From: Paraburkholderia hayleyella
GTDB taxonomy: Bacteria; Pseudomonadota; Gammaproteobacteria; Burkholderiales; Burkholderiaceae
Assembly (NCBI RefSeq): GCF_009455685.1
Contig: NZ_QPES01000001.1
Location: 868,001-932,000 of the forward strand
Length of the DNA stretch: 64,000 bases
Direction of reading: 5' to 3'
Shown here: positions 8,795 to 18,269 of the stretch, piece after piece
How the letters are laid out: the number at the start of each line of letters is the position of its first letter
Position numbering within the stretch: position 1 is the stretch's first letter
The notes under the pieces: generated by a model
Told to the model about the DNA's origin: nothing
The model's input: only the letters and a program-made list of their open reading frames with translations
Database searches by the model: none
Made by a program: the position numbers and the translations under genes

Positions 8795-10372
8795 ATGACA
8801 CTCAACACCATTCTGACCACCCCTGCGCTTATCGCACAAGCCGCCGAGCGTTACGGTACGCATCTGGCGATCGACTCCGGCGATGCTAGCCTGACCTATA
8901 CGGAACTCGACGACGCACGCGTCGAGGTTGCCCGTGCCTTGCTTGCCTGCGGCATAGAGGCCGGAGATCGGGTTGCGATCTGGGCACCGAATTTACCGGA
9001 GTGGATCGTGACGGCGTTGGCGATCCATAGCGTCGGCGCAGTACTAGTGCCCGTCAATACGCGGATGAAGGGCATGGAGGCGGGCGGCATTCTGCATGAC
9101 AGCGGCGCGCGCCTGCTATTTTGCTGCGAGACATTCCTCGGCGAGTCCTATCCCGCGATGCTGGCGCCACACCGGCCTGTCACGCTCGAACGGATTGTCC
9201 TGTTCGACAGCACAGCCCGTGCCCACCCACATGACGAAAACTGGCCGGCGTTTCTCGCACGCGCCGCGCAAGTGCCGGTTGACCAGGTTCGTGAGCGCGA
9301 AACGCAGGTAACGCCAGATACCGTGATGGACCTGATGTTTACCTCGGGGACCACAGGCCGGCCCAAAGGGGTGATGACGACACATGGGCAAAATCTTCGG
9401 GCTGCGCGTGACTGGGCCCGCATCGTGGGAATTCGTGAGGATGACCGCTATCTGATCGTCAATCCGTTCTTCCATACCTTTGGCTACAAGGCTGGCTGGC
9501 TTGCCGCGTTTGTCAGCGGTGCGACCGTGTTGCCGCATCCCGTGTTCCGGCCAGAGCAGGTACTGCAACGCATCGCCAAAGAGCGGGTGTCGGTTTTGCC
9601 TGGGCCACCGACACTCTATTACGCGTTGCTCGACACGCCTGAGCGTGCCGGGCTTGATCTTTCTTCATTGAGGATCGCGGTGACAGGTGCCGCCGCAATC
9701 GCGCCGACCCTGATCGAACGGATGCGCGCTGAACTAGGATTCGATACGGTGCTCACGGGCTACGGACTGACAGAATCATGCGGCTTCGCAACCTTGTGTC
9801 GTCATGGCGATGATGCGCAAACCGTTGCCTATACCTCAGGCAGGCCGATGCCCGATGTTGAAATCCGCATTTCAGCGCCAGGCGGCGAGTTACTTCTTCC
9901 GGATGAAATAGGCGAGATCTGGGTGCGCGGCTACAACGTGATGCGCGGTTATTTCAGGCAGCCGGAGGCGACGCGTGAGGCCATCGACCGTGACGGCTGG
10001 TTGCACACGGGTGACCTCGGCTGCGTCGATCACCGTGGCAACTTGCACATCACCGACCGTATTAAAGACCTGTTTATTGTCGGCGGGTTTAACTGCTACC
10101 CCGCTGAGATCGAACATCTGTTTGCTGCACATCCGGCGATTGCGCAAGTGGCCCTGGTGGGTGTGCCGGATCAGCGGCTGGGTGAAGTCGGCCACGCTTA
10201 TGTGGTGCTCAGACCGGGTGCACAGGCCAACGCGGAAGAGCTGAATCAATGGGCACGCCGCAACATGGCGAACTACAAGGTGCCGCGTCATTTCACGTTT
10301 GTCGAGCAATTGCCGACGAGCGCGGCCGGCAAAGTGCTCAAGTTCCATCTACGGGCCACGGCAGCGTCCTGA
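8795..10372 (+). CDS. fadD3: Acyl-CoA synthetase, FadD3-like (HIP-CoA ligase)
   Basis: This is an adenylate-forming ligase of 525 residues. The P-loop-like TSGTTGRPKG motif lies near residue 184, YGLTESCG in the middle and the GWLHTGDLG hinge motif near residue 405; a C-terminal lysine in SAAGKVLKF should complete catalysis. In the actinobacterial pathway FadD3 activates HIP (the C/D-ring propanoate left after HsaD) with CoA. Its location immediately before hsaC and the ipd genes supports that assignment. The ATG at 8795 is chosen from family length; an in-frame extension to 8684 overlaps kshB. The ribosome-binding site is weak. Confidence 0.8.
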   Translation: MTLNTILTTPALIAQAAERYGTHLAIDSGDASLTYTELDDARVEVARALLACGIEAGDRVAIWAPNLPEWIVTALAIHSVGAVLVPVNTRMKGMEAGGILHDSGARLLFCCETFLGESYPAMLAPHRPVTLERIVLFDSTARAHPHDENWPAFLARAAQVPVDQVRERETQVTPDTVMDLMFTSGTTGRPKGVMTTHGQNLRAARDWARIVGIREDDRYLIVNPFFHTFGYKAGWLAAFVSGATVLPHPVFRPEQVLQRIAKERVSVLPGPPTLYYALLDTPERAGLDLSSLRIAVTGAAAIAPTLIERMRAELGFDTVLTGYGLTESCGFATLCRHGDDAQTVAYTSGRPMPDVEIRISAPGGELLLPDEIGEIWVRGYNVMRGYFRQPEATREAIDRDGWLHTGDLGCVDHRGNLHITDRIKDLFIVGGFNCYPAEIEHLFAAHPAIAQVALVGVPDQRLGEVGHAYVVLRPGAQANAEELNQWARRNMANYKVPRHFTFVEQLPTSAAGKVLKFHLRATAAS

Positions 10373-10485
10373 ATTTTCTAAAATCTCCTGAATCTCCACA
10401 GATTCCTCATCCCAACAGACGATGTGCCTTGTGCCTCGCATCTGCAGAATCCTTTCATTGAAAACGAATTCTTCAGGAGGCCGGC

Positions 10486-11382
10486 ATGATTGATGTCTGT
10501 GCACTCGGTTATGTCGTCGTGCAGGCATCAAGCGTTGAGGCTTGGCGCCGTTACGCGGCAGAAGTGCTTGGAATGCAAACCCAGGATGCCCGAGGCGGTG
10601 CGCTCTATCTCAAGATGGACGAACGTGATTTCCGCTATCTGATCGTTCCTGGAGACCGCGACTGCTATCTGGCATCGGGTTGGGAACTGGCCGATGCCGC
10701 CGCGTTTGCTATGGCGTGTGCGACGTTTCGGCGCGAAGGGATCGAGCTGATGCGCGGCACGCTTGAAGAAATAGCGAACCGCCGCGTACAGGAGATGGCC
10801 TGGTGCGTTGACCCGTCGGGTAACCGGCATGAACTGTACTGGGGCATGCGTTGCGATTTCAGGCGTTTCGTCTCACCTGTCGGCGTGCCGATTTTTGTCA
10901 CGGGCGCGATGGGGCTCGGCCATACCGTGCTGCCTGCGCCACAGTTTGATGCAACCGATGCGTTTGTACGAGACGTACTGGGCTTTAAGCTGTCAGACAT
11001 TTTTCGTGTTCGCTTCACCGATGATCCCGCTGAGCCGGAGAAGCGCATTCACTTCATGCACTGCCGCAATGCGCGGCACCACAGCCTTGCAATCTTTGAA
11101 ATGGCGGTTCCTTCCGGCTGTGTGCACGTGATGGCCGAGGTCGATTCGATGGACGAGGTAGGCCGTGCGCTTGATCGCGCCGCAGCGTTTGACGTGAAGC
11201 TGTCGGCAACACTGGGCCGGCATTGCAACGACCAGATGATCTCGTTCTACATGAAAACGCCTGGCGGTTTCGATTTCGAATATGGCTTTGGCGGGTTGAC
11301 TGTTGACTGGTTGCAGCACGCGGTGTTCGAGGCGACGAAGGTCAGTATGTGGGGCCACGATTTCAGCATTGGATACCGCTAA
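10486..11382 (+). CDS. hsaC: Extradiol dioxygenase HsaC (3,4-DHSA dioxygenase)
   Basis: The 298-residue protein is a two-domain type I extradiol dioxygenase of the BphC family. Likely Fe(II) ligands are His146 (GLGHTVL), a histidine at 198-199 (NARHHSLA) and Glu265 (FDFEYG). It performs meta-cleavage of the catecholic ring A of 3,4-DHSA to give 4,9-DSHA, the substrate of HsaD; Comamonas calls it TesB. A strong AGGAGG precedes the ATG. It is followed 9 nt later by ipdA, joining the A/B-ring and C/D-ring sections of the operon. Confidence 0.9.
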   Translation: MIDVCALGYVVVQASSVEAWRRYAAEVLGMQTQDARGGALYLKMDERDFRYLIVPGDRDCYLASGWELADAAAFAMACATFRREGIELMRGTLEEIANRRVQEMAWCVDPSGNRHELYWGMRCDFRRFVSPVGVPIFVTGAMGLGHTVLPAPQFDATDAFVRDVLGFKLSDIFRVRFTDDPAEPEKRIHFMHCRNARHHSLAIFEMAVPSGCVHVMAEVDSMDEVGRALDRAAAFDVKLSATLGRHCNDQMISFYMKTPGGFDFEYGFGGLTVDWLQHAVFEATKVSMWGHDFSIGYR

Positions 11383-11391
11383 GGCCTGACG

Positions 11392-12279
11392 ATGAAGCGA
11401 CTCGACAAACGAATGACAGCGCGCGACGTGATCGCGCAACTTGCCGACGGCATGACAATCGGCATTGGCGGTTGGGGGCCGAGGCGCAAGCCGATGGCAC
11501 TCGTGCGTGAAATAGCCCGCTCGGCTTTGAAGGATCTGACTATCGTCGCCTATGGCGGTCCTGATGTTGGGTTGCTGTGTGCTGCCGGAAAAGTACGCAA
11601 GGTCGTGTTCGGCTTCGTGTCGCTCGATGTGATTGCACTTGAGCCTCACTTTCGCCGCGCGCGTGAGCAAGGCCGCATCGACGTCTTCGAGCTCGATGAG
11701 GGCATGCTGCAGCTTGGCCTGCGCGCCGCAGCCGCGCGTCTTCCTTTTCTTCCTACGCGCGTGGGTCTGGGCACGAGTCTCATGAATCATGCGCCCCATC
11801 TGCGAACCATTACGTCGCCCTATGACGACGGCGAAACGTTACTAGCGATGCCTGCAATCAAGCTGGACGCAGCCCTGTTGCACGTCAATGCGGCGGATCA
11901 TCGTGGCAATACGCGCATTGATGGTCCCGATCCGTTTTTCGATGCATGGTTCGCGCGTGCCGCGCAGCATTGCTATGTCACGACTGAAACGCTCAGCCCG
12001 TCGCTTGCCAGTGACGATCTCGAACTGGCGCGCCGCAGCCCTTTTGAGCGCTCACTCGTCACCGGAGTGGTGCACGCACCGGGCGGTGCGCATCCGACTT
12101 CCTGCGCGCCTGTGTATGGCTGGGATTTGCCGTGCCTGCGTGTCTACGCGGCAAGCGCGGAAGACGCTTTGCAAACTTCCGCGTACCTACGCGAGATCGT
12201 CGGTCACAGTGAGCCGCATTACCTCGAAAAGATAGGTGGTCTGTCTCATGTAACGGCTTTGCCGTTGCCTGTTCTCTAG
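11392..12279 (+). CDS. ipdA: IpdA, CoA-transferase-fold ring hydrolase, alpha subunit
   Basis: This 295-residue protein belongs to the family I CoA-transferase alpha fold (GIGGWGPRRKPMALVREI near residues 23-41). In Mycobacterium and Rhodococcus, IpdA with IpdB hydrolyses the last steroid ring (COCHEA-CoA). Glu103 in FELDEGM is the probable counterpart of the glutamate that acts as base in IpdA, and the following LPFLPTRVGLGTS stretch is conserved with IpdA as I remember it. The partner ipdB follows after 42 nt of AT-rich spacer containing near-perfect TTCTTTGA repeats. Confidence 0.85.
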   Translation: MKRLDKRMTARDVIAQLADGMTIGIGGWGPRRKPMALVREIARSALKDLTIVAYGGPDVGLLCAAGKVRKVVFGFVSLDVIALEPHFRRAREQGRIDVFELDEGMLQLGLRAAAARLPFLPTRVGLGTSLMNHAPHLRTITSPYDDGETLLAMPAIKLDAALLHVNAADHRGNTRIDGPDPFFDAWFARAAQHCYVTTETLSPSLASDDLELARRSPFERSLVTGVVHAPGGAHPTSCAPVYGWDLPCLRVYAASAEDALQTSAYLREIVGHSEPHYLEKIGGLSHVTALPLPVL

Positions 12280-12321
12280 TTCTTTAATTCTTTGATTCTT
12301 TGATTTTGTAAAGGAGCGCCC

Positions 12322-13116
12322 GTGAGCGATTCTCCCGGTTATTCCCTCGCGGAAATGATGATCGTCGCGGCTGCGCAGGGCTGGCGTGCCGATGGCGAAG
12401 TGCTGGCGACGGGCATTGGGACGGGCCCACGGCTTGCGGCCGGTCTCGCACGGCTCGCTTACAACGACGCGCTCATGTTGACCGATGGTGAAGCCTGGCT
12501 TGTCGAAGAGCCGGTTCCGCCAGGTCCGCGAGAGGCAGGCTATCGCGTCAAGGCAAGCGGCTGGATGACTTATGAGCGGGTGTTCGATTGCCTGTGGCAG
12601 GGCCACCGGCATGCGCTCGTGATGCCTACCCAGATTGACCGTTTTGGCCAGACCAATATCTCCTGGCTTGGCGATGACCCCGCGCGACCTAAAACCCAAT
12701 TGTTGGGCGTGCGTGGTTTTCCGGGCAACAGCATGCATCACGCCAATTCGTTTTTTGTTTCCGGGCACAGCAAACGCATCTTCGTTGCAGGAGAGGTCGA
12801 TATGGTTTGCAGCATGGGTTACAACCCGGGACGCCGTCTGCCGGGAACGAAGACCTTTATTGATTTGCGCCGCATTGTCACAGATCTTTGCGTGATGGAT
12901 TTTGGCGGTCCGGATCATGCCGTGCGTGTTGCTTCCCTGCATCCAGGTGTGAGCTTCGACGAGGTGCAGGATGCCACCGGGTTTCCGCTGGCCGCTAGCC
13001 CTGATCTAGACACGACGCCGCCGCCTGTTGCCGGGGAACTGCAAATCATCCGTGCGCTTGATCCGCACAATCTGCGCGCGTCCATCGTGCGTGGCAATCC
13101 GGCACCTCGCCACTGA
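12322..13116 (+). CDS. ipdB: IpdB, CoA-transferase-fold ring hydrolase, beta subunit
   Basis: The product has 264 residues and the beta-subunit CoA-transferase fold. It starts SDSPGYSLAEMMIVAAAQ and contains the RKASGWMTYERVFD-like and GGPGN-type loops expected of this fold (here RGFPGNSMHH). It should form the alpha2beta2 hydrolase with IpdA. Translation starts at GTG 12322, seven nt after AAAGGAG. The next gene begins 8 nt after its stop, consistent with a polycistronic message. Confidence 0.83.
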   Translation: MSDSPGYSLAEMMIVAAAQGWRADGEVLATGIGTGPRLAAGLARLAYNDALMLTDGEAWLVEEPVPPGPREAGYRVKASGWMTYERVFDCLWQGHRHALVMPTQIDRFGQTNISWLGDDPARPKTQLLGVRGFPGNSMHHANSFFVSGHSKRIFVAGEVDMVCSMGYNPGRRLPGTKTFIDLRRIVTDLCVMDFGGPDHAVRVASLHPGVSFDEVQDATGFPLAASPDLDTTPPPVAGELQIIRALDPHNLRASIVRGNPAPRH

Positions 13117-13124
13117 GGTTCGAG

Positions 13125-14030
13125 ATGCAAACTAATCAGGCTCAGGACTCGGGACAAGTGGTTGCCTATTCTGTCGAGAACCGTGTCGCTACGATCACGA
13201 TGAATCGTCCCAGTTATCACAATGCGCAGAATTCAAAGATGACTTATGCGCTTGATGAAGCTTTTCAGCGCGCGTCGCATGATGATGCTGTCAAAGTGAT
13301 TGTTCTAGCCGGTGCCGGCAAGCATTTCTCAGCGGGGCACGATATTGGCACGCCAGAACGCGACATCAATGAGTCGTTTGAAAGGACGTCTCTCTGGTAC
13401 GACCATGTTGGCAAGGACGGCGGCGAGTTTCTTTACGTCCGCGAGCAGGAGGTCTATCTCGGCATGTGCCGCAGGTGGCGCGAGCTGCCGAAACCCACCA
13501 TCGCTATGGTTCAGGGTGCGTGCATTGCCGGTGGGCTCATGCTTGCGTGGGTGTGCGATCTGATCGTCGCAGCGGATGACGCATTTTTCGCCGATCCAGT
13601 TGTGCGCATGGGTATTCCTGGCGTGGAGTATTTCGCTCATGCCTACGAGCTGAATCCGCGTATTGCGAAAGAATTTCTGTTTCTGGGCGAGCGGATGTCG
13701 GCGGCGCGTGCGTATGAGATGGGCATGGTGAATCGCGTTGTGCCACGAGATAGCCTTGTCGAGACGAGCTACGCGATGGCGGCGAAGATCGCTGAGATGC
13801 CGAGGCTGGGTTTGGCCTTGACCAAACAGGCGCTCAATCATGTCGAAGAGCTGCAGGGCAAGCGGGCTGCAATGGATGCCGCATTTGCATGGCATCACTT
13901 TGCCCATGCGCATAACGAGCTGGTAAGTGGTGACCGGCTAGGCGGGTACGACGCGCGTGCGATGGCGAATTCGCAGCGTGAGCCGGAGCCTGCTGGGGTT
14001 CCTCAAGCCTCGGCTGGAGAGGCGGCATGA
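13125..14030 (+). CDS. Enoyl-CoA hydratase/isomerase family protein with atypical active site
   Basis: This 301-residue protein has the crotonase fold: oxyanion-hole segments FSAGHDI near residue 67 and AGGLMLAW near residue 131. At the positions of the two catalytic glutamates of enoyl-CoA hydratase it appears to have Met and Val (AGGLMLAWVCD, FADPVVRMGIPG), so simple hydratase chemistry is doubtful. The C-terminal 35 residues are extended and Ala/Pro/Glu-rich. It lies between ipdB and ipdC and overlaps ipdC by 4 nt, so it probably handles a HIP-CoA intermediate. It is distinct from the EchA20-like gene at 15186. Confidence 0.8.
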   Translation: MQTNQAQDSGQVVAYSVENRVATITMNRPSYHNAQNSKMTYALDEAFQRASHDDAVKVIVLAGAGKHFSAGHDIGTPERDINESFERTSLWYDHVGKDGGEFLYVREQEVYLGMCRRWRELPKPTIAMVQGACIAGGLMLAWVCDLIVAADDAFFADPVVRMGIPGVEYFAHAYELNPRIAKEFLFLGERMSAARAYEMGMVNRVVPRDSLVETSYAMAAKIAEMPRLGLALTKQALNHVEELQGKRAAMDAAFAWHHFAHAHNELVSGDRLGGYDARAMANSQREPEPAGVPQASAGEAA

Positions 14031-15115
14031 GTCATCTCGTTCATACCGAACTCTGTGATTTACTGGGTTGCCGCTATCCGATTGTCCAGACGGCGATGGG
14101 CTGGGTGGCTGATGCCCAGCTCGTTGCGGCGACCTGCAATGCCGGGGGCTTTGGTTTTCTTGCGGGCGCGACACTTGCACCCGAGCATGCCGAGGCCGAG
14201 ATCCTGCGTGTCAAAGCGCTGACGGACCAGCCGTTTGGCATCAATTTTCATATGTTTCAGCCGAACGCTGAGCAGATAGTCGATCTGGCTATCGAACACG
14301 GGCTACGCGCGGTGAGCTACGGACGCGGGCCGAAGGCAAAAACCATTCGCAACCTCAAGGACGCCGGCGTGCTGTGCATGCCAACCGTTGGCGCGCCCAA
14401 ACACGCGCTCAAGGCTGTCGAGCTCGGTGCGGATCTTGTCACTGTTCAGGGTTCCGAAGGAGGGGGACATACCGGCTCGATGCCAACTACGCTACTGCTG
14501 CCTCGCGTGCTCGATCTTGTCAACGTGCCGGTGGTGGCTGCGGGCGGCTTTTTCGATGGCCGGGGTCTTGCCGCAGCGCTGGGCTACGGTGCGGCAGGCA
14601 TAGCGATGGGTACGCGTTTTCTGATGACGTCCCAGTCTCCCGTGCCTTCTGCGACGCTAGCGCGATACGTTGCAGTGACCGATCCAGCCTTGATCCGGGT
14701 ATCCGATGCACTGGACGGATTACCGCAACGGATGATCGATAACCCCTATCTGCTGCGGCTTGAACGTTTTGGGCCGCTACGCCGCACGCTGTTCGCGCTG
14801 AGCACGGCCAACACGTGGCGTCGTGAAAGCGGTCTGGGTATACGCCCGATGCTTGCCATGGCGCTGCGGGCGTTGCGCGAGCACGGCTATACCGCCAGCC
14901 AGACGTTGATGGCAACCAATGCGCCTTTTCTGATCCAGCGCGCGATCGTTGCAGGTCGCCCCGACGAGGGCATCCTTCCAAGCGGCCAGGCCGCAGCGAT
15001 GATCGGCGCGATCGAATCCTGTGAAGAACTGATTGCACGGATGGTGGCCGATGCCACCGTGCGTCTTGAGATGCTGGGCGTGCCACATCGGGCCTGCGCC
15101 GTGCAGGCAGCCTGA
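14027..15115 (+). CDS. ipdC: IpdC, flavin-dependent nitronate-monooxygenase-family oxidoreductase
   Basis: The 362-residue protein has the 2-nitropropane-dioxygenase/nitronate monooxygenase TIM barrel. It starts with a LGCRYPIVQTAMGWVAD strand and has the FMN-phosphate loop VQGSEGGGHTG near residues 145-155 and VVAAGGFFDGRGL near 170. In the HIP pathway IpdC acts on the 5-hydroxy/oxo intermediate (HIEC-CoA formation), and the ipdA-ipdB-ipdC grouping seen here is also found in actinobacteria. The ATG overlaps the previous stop (ATGA). Confidence 0.82.
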   Translation: MSHLVHTELCDLLGCRYPIVQTAMGWVADAQLVAATCNAGGFGFLAGATLAPEHAEAEILRVKALTDQPFGINFHMFQPNAEQIVDLAIEHGLRAVSYGRGPKAKTIRNLKDAGVLCMPTVGAPKHALKAVELGADLVTVQGSEGGGHTGSMPTTLLLPRVLDLVNVPVVAAGGFFDGRGLAAALGYGAAGIAMGTRFLMTSQSPVPSATLARYVAVTDPALIRVSDALDGLPQRMIDNPYLLRLERFGPLRRTLFALSTANTWRRESGLGIRPMLAMALRALREHGYTASQTLMATNAPFLIQRAIVAGRPDEGILPSGQAAAMIGAIESCEELIARMVADATVRLEMLGVPHRACAVQAA

Positions 15116-15185
15116 GGTAAATAGCAGCGAACAGGGAGCAATGAACGTGACGCACAAGACTCAAAAGATGCAGGAGACGTAAAAG

Positions 15186-16007
15186 ATGCAAAAGACTCAG
15201 TACCCTGGGCCTGCCGGAGCGCTGCCGTTCCGGATTGAACGGGAAGGCGGCATCGCTGAGGTAGTGATCGATCATCCTCCCGTCAACGCACTGGATGCAT
15301 CCGGCTGGCACTCGCTCGCTGAAGCGTTCGATGCCATCGGCCGCGACGATAGCGTCCGCGTGATCGTCGTACGCGGTGAAGGACGTGGCTTTTGCGCGGG
15401 CGTCGATATCAAGGAGCTGGCTACTTATCCAGAGAGGATCGTCGCTGTCAACGCGGGGAACTATGAAACATTTCGCGCGCTGCATCGCAATCCCAAGCCC
15501 GTTATCGCGGCGGTGCACGGTTTTGTTCTGGGCGGTGGCATTGGCCTGTGTGGGGCCGCCGATATCGTTGTTGCATCGGACTGCGCGCGCTTCGGCGTGC
15601 CCGAAATAGACCGTGGTGCAATGGGCGGTGGCGCGCATTTGCAACGGATGTTTGGCGTGCAGAAAGTTCGCTCGATGTACTTCACGGGTGACATGATCGG
15701 TGCCGCGGAAGCCTGGCGGCTAGGTGCGCTCGAGCGGGTCGTGCCGCTGGCCGATCTGCGTCATGCAGCCCTCACGATCGCACGCCAGATAGCGAACAAG
15801 AGCCCCGCTATGGTCCGGCTTGCGAAGGAGGCGCTCAATGGTATCGAGGATGGCGATCTTGAGGATAAGTATCGCTGGGAGCAGGGGTTCACCTTGCAGG
15901 CTTACATGACTCAGGATTCGGGCGAGGCACGCGCTGCATTTGTGGAGAAGCGCGACGCGCAGTTCGAACGCTTTGCCGATCCATTAGGGGCTGACGGATG
16001 CAACTAA
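15186..16007 (+). CDS. echA20: EchA20-like crotonase (steroid C/D-ring hydrolase)
   Basis: The 273-residue crotonase carries RGEGRGFCAGVDIKEL, LGGGIGLCGAADIVVAS and FGVPEIDRGAMGGGAHL. These agree with mycobacterial EchA20 (Rv3550) as I remember it, which opens a ring of HIEC-CoA to give COCHEA-CoA, the substrate of IpdAB. Glu in VPEI occupies the position of the second catalytic glutamate, while the first is replaced by Gly, which fits a non-hydratase crotonase. A 70-nt gap with two partial repeats of AAGACTCAAAAGATGCA precedes it. The gene overlaps the next by 10 nt. Confidence 0.84.
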   Translation: MQKTQYPGPAGALPFRIEREGGIAEVVIDHPPVNALDASGWHSLAEAFDAIGRDDSVRVIVVRGEGRGFCAGVDIKELATYPERIVAVNAGNYETFRALHRNPKPVIAAVHGFVLGGGIGLCGAADIVVASDCARFGVPEIDRGAMGGGAHLQRMFGVQKVRSMYFTGDMIGAAEAWRLGALERVVPLADLRHAALTIARQIANKSPAMVRLAKEALNGIEDGDLEDKYRWEQGFTLQAYMTQDSGEARAAFVEKRDAQFERFADPLGADGCN

Positions 16008-17167
16008 TCTATACGGCTCAACAGAACGCATTGCGCGCGGAGATCCGGGCGTGGCTTGCAACGCATGTCCCGCGCGAACAGTTGCCGAGCTTCGATACCG
16101 AGAAGGGCTTCGCAGCGCATCGTGCATGGGAGCGCACGCTGCATTCGGGCTGCTGGAGCATGGTGACATGGCCGCGCGAGCTGGGAGGGCGTGGCTGCGA
16201 CCTGATCGAATGGCTCATCTTCGAAGAGGAATACTGGCGCGCGGATGCGCCGATGCGGGTCAACCAGAACGGTATCTTTCTGCTCGGGCCGACCCTGATG
16301 GAGTTTGGGACGGAGGCGCAAAAGGCGCGATTTCTTCCGGCCATGGCGGCGGGCGAGCATATTTGGGCGCAAGGCTGGTCGGAGCCCAACGCGGGCTCGG
16401 ACATGGCGGCGATTCGCGCTAGCGCGATCCGGATCGGCGACGAATACATTTTGAATGGCCAAAAAATCTGGTCGACTCGAGCGGTATGGGCCGACTGGTT
16501 ATTCGGACTTTTTCGCAGCGAGCCGCAATCGTTGCGTCACAACGGCCTGACTTTCCTGGTGGTGCCGTTATCGGCGCCGGGTGTGAGCGTGCGGCCGATC
16601 CGGCAACTGAACGGTCAGCCCGGCTTTGCCGAGATCTTCTTTGACGACGTCCGGGTTCCACTTGAGAACCGCATCGCGGCCGAGGGCGCGGGCTGGCAGG
16701 TGGCGATGGCGACGGCCGGTTTCGAGCGCGGCCTGATGCTTCGCTCACCGGCACGCTTCCAGCGCACCGCCCAGGCGCTGCGTGACCTGTACCTTGCGAA
16801 CCGTTTCATGGCTGAGCGCGATCCGACGCTGGGTGAGCGGGTCGCCGCAGCATGGATGGATGCACAGGCCTACGCGCTCTCGACTTACGCGACGGTGAGC
16901 CGCCTGCAAAAAGGTGGCCACATCGGCGCGGAATCAAGCACGAACAAGGTGTTCTGGTCGGAGCTTGATTTGCGGATGCATTACACCGCACTCGAGATTC
17001 TCGGCGCGCAGGCCGAGATCGTCCCTGATTCGCTGGCGCAACACGAGGCGCTCGGCAACTGGCTCGATGGCTTCCTCTTTGCGCAGGCAGGCCCAATCTA
17101 CGCGGGCACTAATGAGATTCAACGCAATATCGTCGCGGAACGGATGCTGGGCATGCCGCGAACATAA
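15998..17167 (+). CDS. Acyl-CoA dehydrogenase, long subunit of pair 1 (FadE30-like)
   Basis: This 389-residue acyl-CoA dehydrogenase shows WSEPNAGSDMAAIRASA (flavin/substrate strand), a GFERGLML helix with a candidate catalytic Glu, and a C-terminal YAGTNEIQRNIVAERMLG. It lacks the QRxQFGR arginine helix that contacts FAD from the partner subunit; the downstream gene supplies that helix. Heteromeric alpha2beta2 FadE enzymes with split active-site elements are typical of steroid catabolism. It probably dehydrogenates a HIP-derived CoA ester, with FadE30 the nearest analogue. Confidence 0.83.
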   Translation: MQLIYTAQQNALRAEIRAWLATHVPREQLPSFDTEKGFAAHRAWERTLHSGCWSMVTWPRELGGRGCDLIEWLIFEEEYWRADAPMRVNQNGIFLLGPTLMEFGTEAQKARFLPAMAAGEHIWAQGWSEPNAGSDMAAIRASAIRIGDEYILNGQKIWSTRAVWADWLFGLFRSEPQSLRHNGLTFLVVPLSAPGVSVRPIRQLNGQPGFAEIFFDDVRVPLENRIAAEGAGWQVAMATAGFERGLMLRSPARFQRTAQALRDLYLANRFMAERDPTLGERVAAAWMDAQAYALSTYATVSRLQKGGHIGAESSTNKVFWSELDLRMHYTALEILGAQAEIVPDSLAQHEALGNWLDGFLFAQAGPIYAGTNEIQRNIVAERMLGMPRT

Positions 17168-17204
17168 CGCTGCATGAGCCGTCATTGGACTAAACGGGAA
17201 TGCC

Positions 17205-18269
17205 ATGGATTTTGTCTTCAATGAAGAGCAGGAGGCGCTCGCGGAAAGCGTCAAGCGTCTCCTGATGATCGAAATGACGCCGGAGCTGATTCGGGAATTG
17301 TGGACCACTCCCAGTGGTCGGTCCGATGCATTGTGGTCCTTGTTTGCCTCGCAGGGGCTGACCGCTGTGTCCGTTGCGGAAGAACACGGAGGCCTTGGCC
17401 TTGACGAAACAGACTGGGCGTTGCTGGCCCAGACTTACGGTTATTTCGGTAGCCCGGAGCCGTTGATCGACACGGCCCTGATCGCTGTCGGCGTGCTCAG
17501 CGGACTGCCCGCCAGCGCCTGGCGCGATGCGCTTTTGCGCGATATCGCGCAGGGGCGTGCGCGCGTTGCCTTCACGCATCCTGTCAATCCCTACACAGCT
17601 GATGTTCACGTCGCGCAGACACTGCTGTGTGAGCATCGCGGTGAACTCTATCGCGTGGCGCCAGGAGACGCCGCATGGCAACCCGTGAGCAGCATTGATC
17701 CTTCGAGGCGGCTTTTTACGCTCGATTGGGAACCTGTGCCAGCGGCCCGAATTGCTACGGCTAGCGAAGCGAAGCCGTTGCTCGAGCGCGCGCTGGACCA
17801 TGGTGCATTCGCGGTTGCGGCGCAGATGCTGGGGCTGACTCAACGACTACTCGACATGGCGCTTGACTACAGCGCGCAACGCAAGCAGTTCGGCCGGGCG
17901 ATTGGTTCGTACCAGGCGCTCAAGCACCTGCTTGCGGATGTGGCGATTCGTTATGAGTTTGCCCGGCCGGTGGTCGCACGTGCTGCATGCTCGATAGCCG
18001 AAGATCATCCGCAACGTGCTGTCTTTGTGTCTCACGCCAAGCTTGCGGCGACGGCTGTCGCGCAACTGGCTGCGCGGCAGGCAATGCAGGTGCATGGCGC
18101 GATGGGGTACACGTGGGAGCTCGATTTACAGATTTTCATGAAACGTATCTGGGCGCTGGCGAACAGTTGGGGTGACAGCGCTTTTCACAAAGCCCGGGTG
18201 GCCAGCGTGCTGCTCGATCGCCGTGTGCTGGTGGGGCCCGCGCAGACGTTCGCTTTGGAGGAACAGTGA
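17205..18269 (+). CDS. Acyl-CoA dehydrogenase, short subunit of pair 1
   Basis: The product has 354 residues. It keeps the N-terminal helical domain (DFVFNEEQEALAESVKRLL) and the C-terminal domain with QRKQFGRAIGSYQALKHLLADV and MQVHGAMGYTWELDLQIFMKR. The middle beta domain is poorly conserved and the FERG-type catalytic helix is absent. This is the pattern of the non-catalytic partner in FadE heterotetramers. It lies 37 nt after the long subunit and overlaps the thiolase start by 4 nt, so the three are probably coexpressed. Confidence 0.82.
   Translation: MDFVFNEEQEALAESVKRLLMIEMTPELIRELWTTPSGRSDALWSLFASQGLTAVSVAEEHGGLGLDETDWALLAQTYGYFGSPEPLIDTALIAVGVLSGLPASAWRDALLRDIAQGRARVAFTHPVNPYTADVHVAQTLLCEHRGELYRVAPGDAAWQPVSSIDPSRRLFTLDWEPVPAARIATASEAKPLLERALDHGAFAVAAQMLGLTQRLLDMALDYSAQRKQFGRAIGSYQALKHLLADVAIRYEFARPVVARAACSIAEDHPQRAVFVSHAKLAATAVAQLAARQAMQVHGAMGYTWELDLQIFMKRIWALANSWGDSAFHKARVASVLLDRRVLVGPAQTFALEEQ

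Noticed and set aside
14520..15644. A 374-codon minus-strand open frame over ipdC and echA20
   Set aside because: It covers two recognisable plus-strand genes and has no domain of its own.
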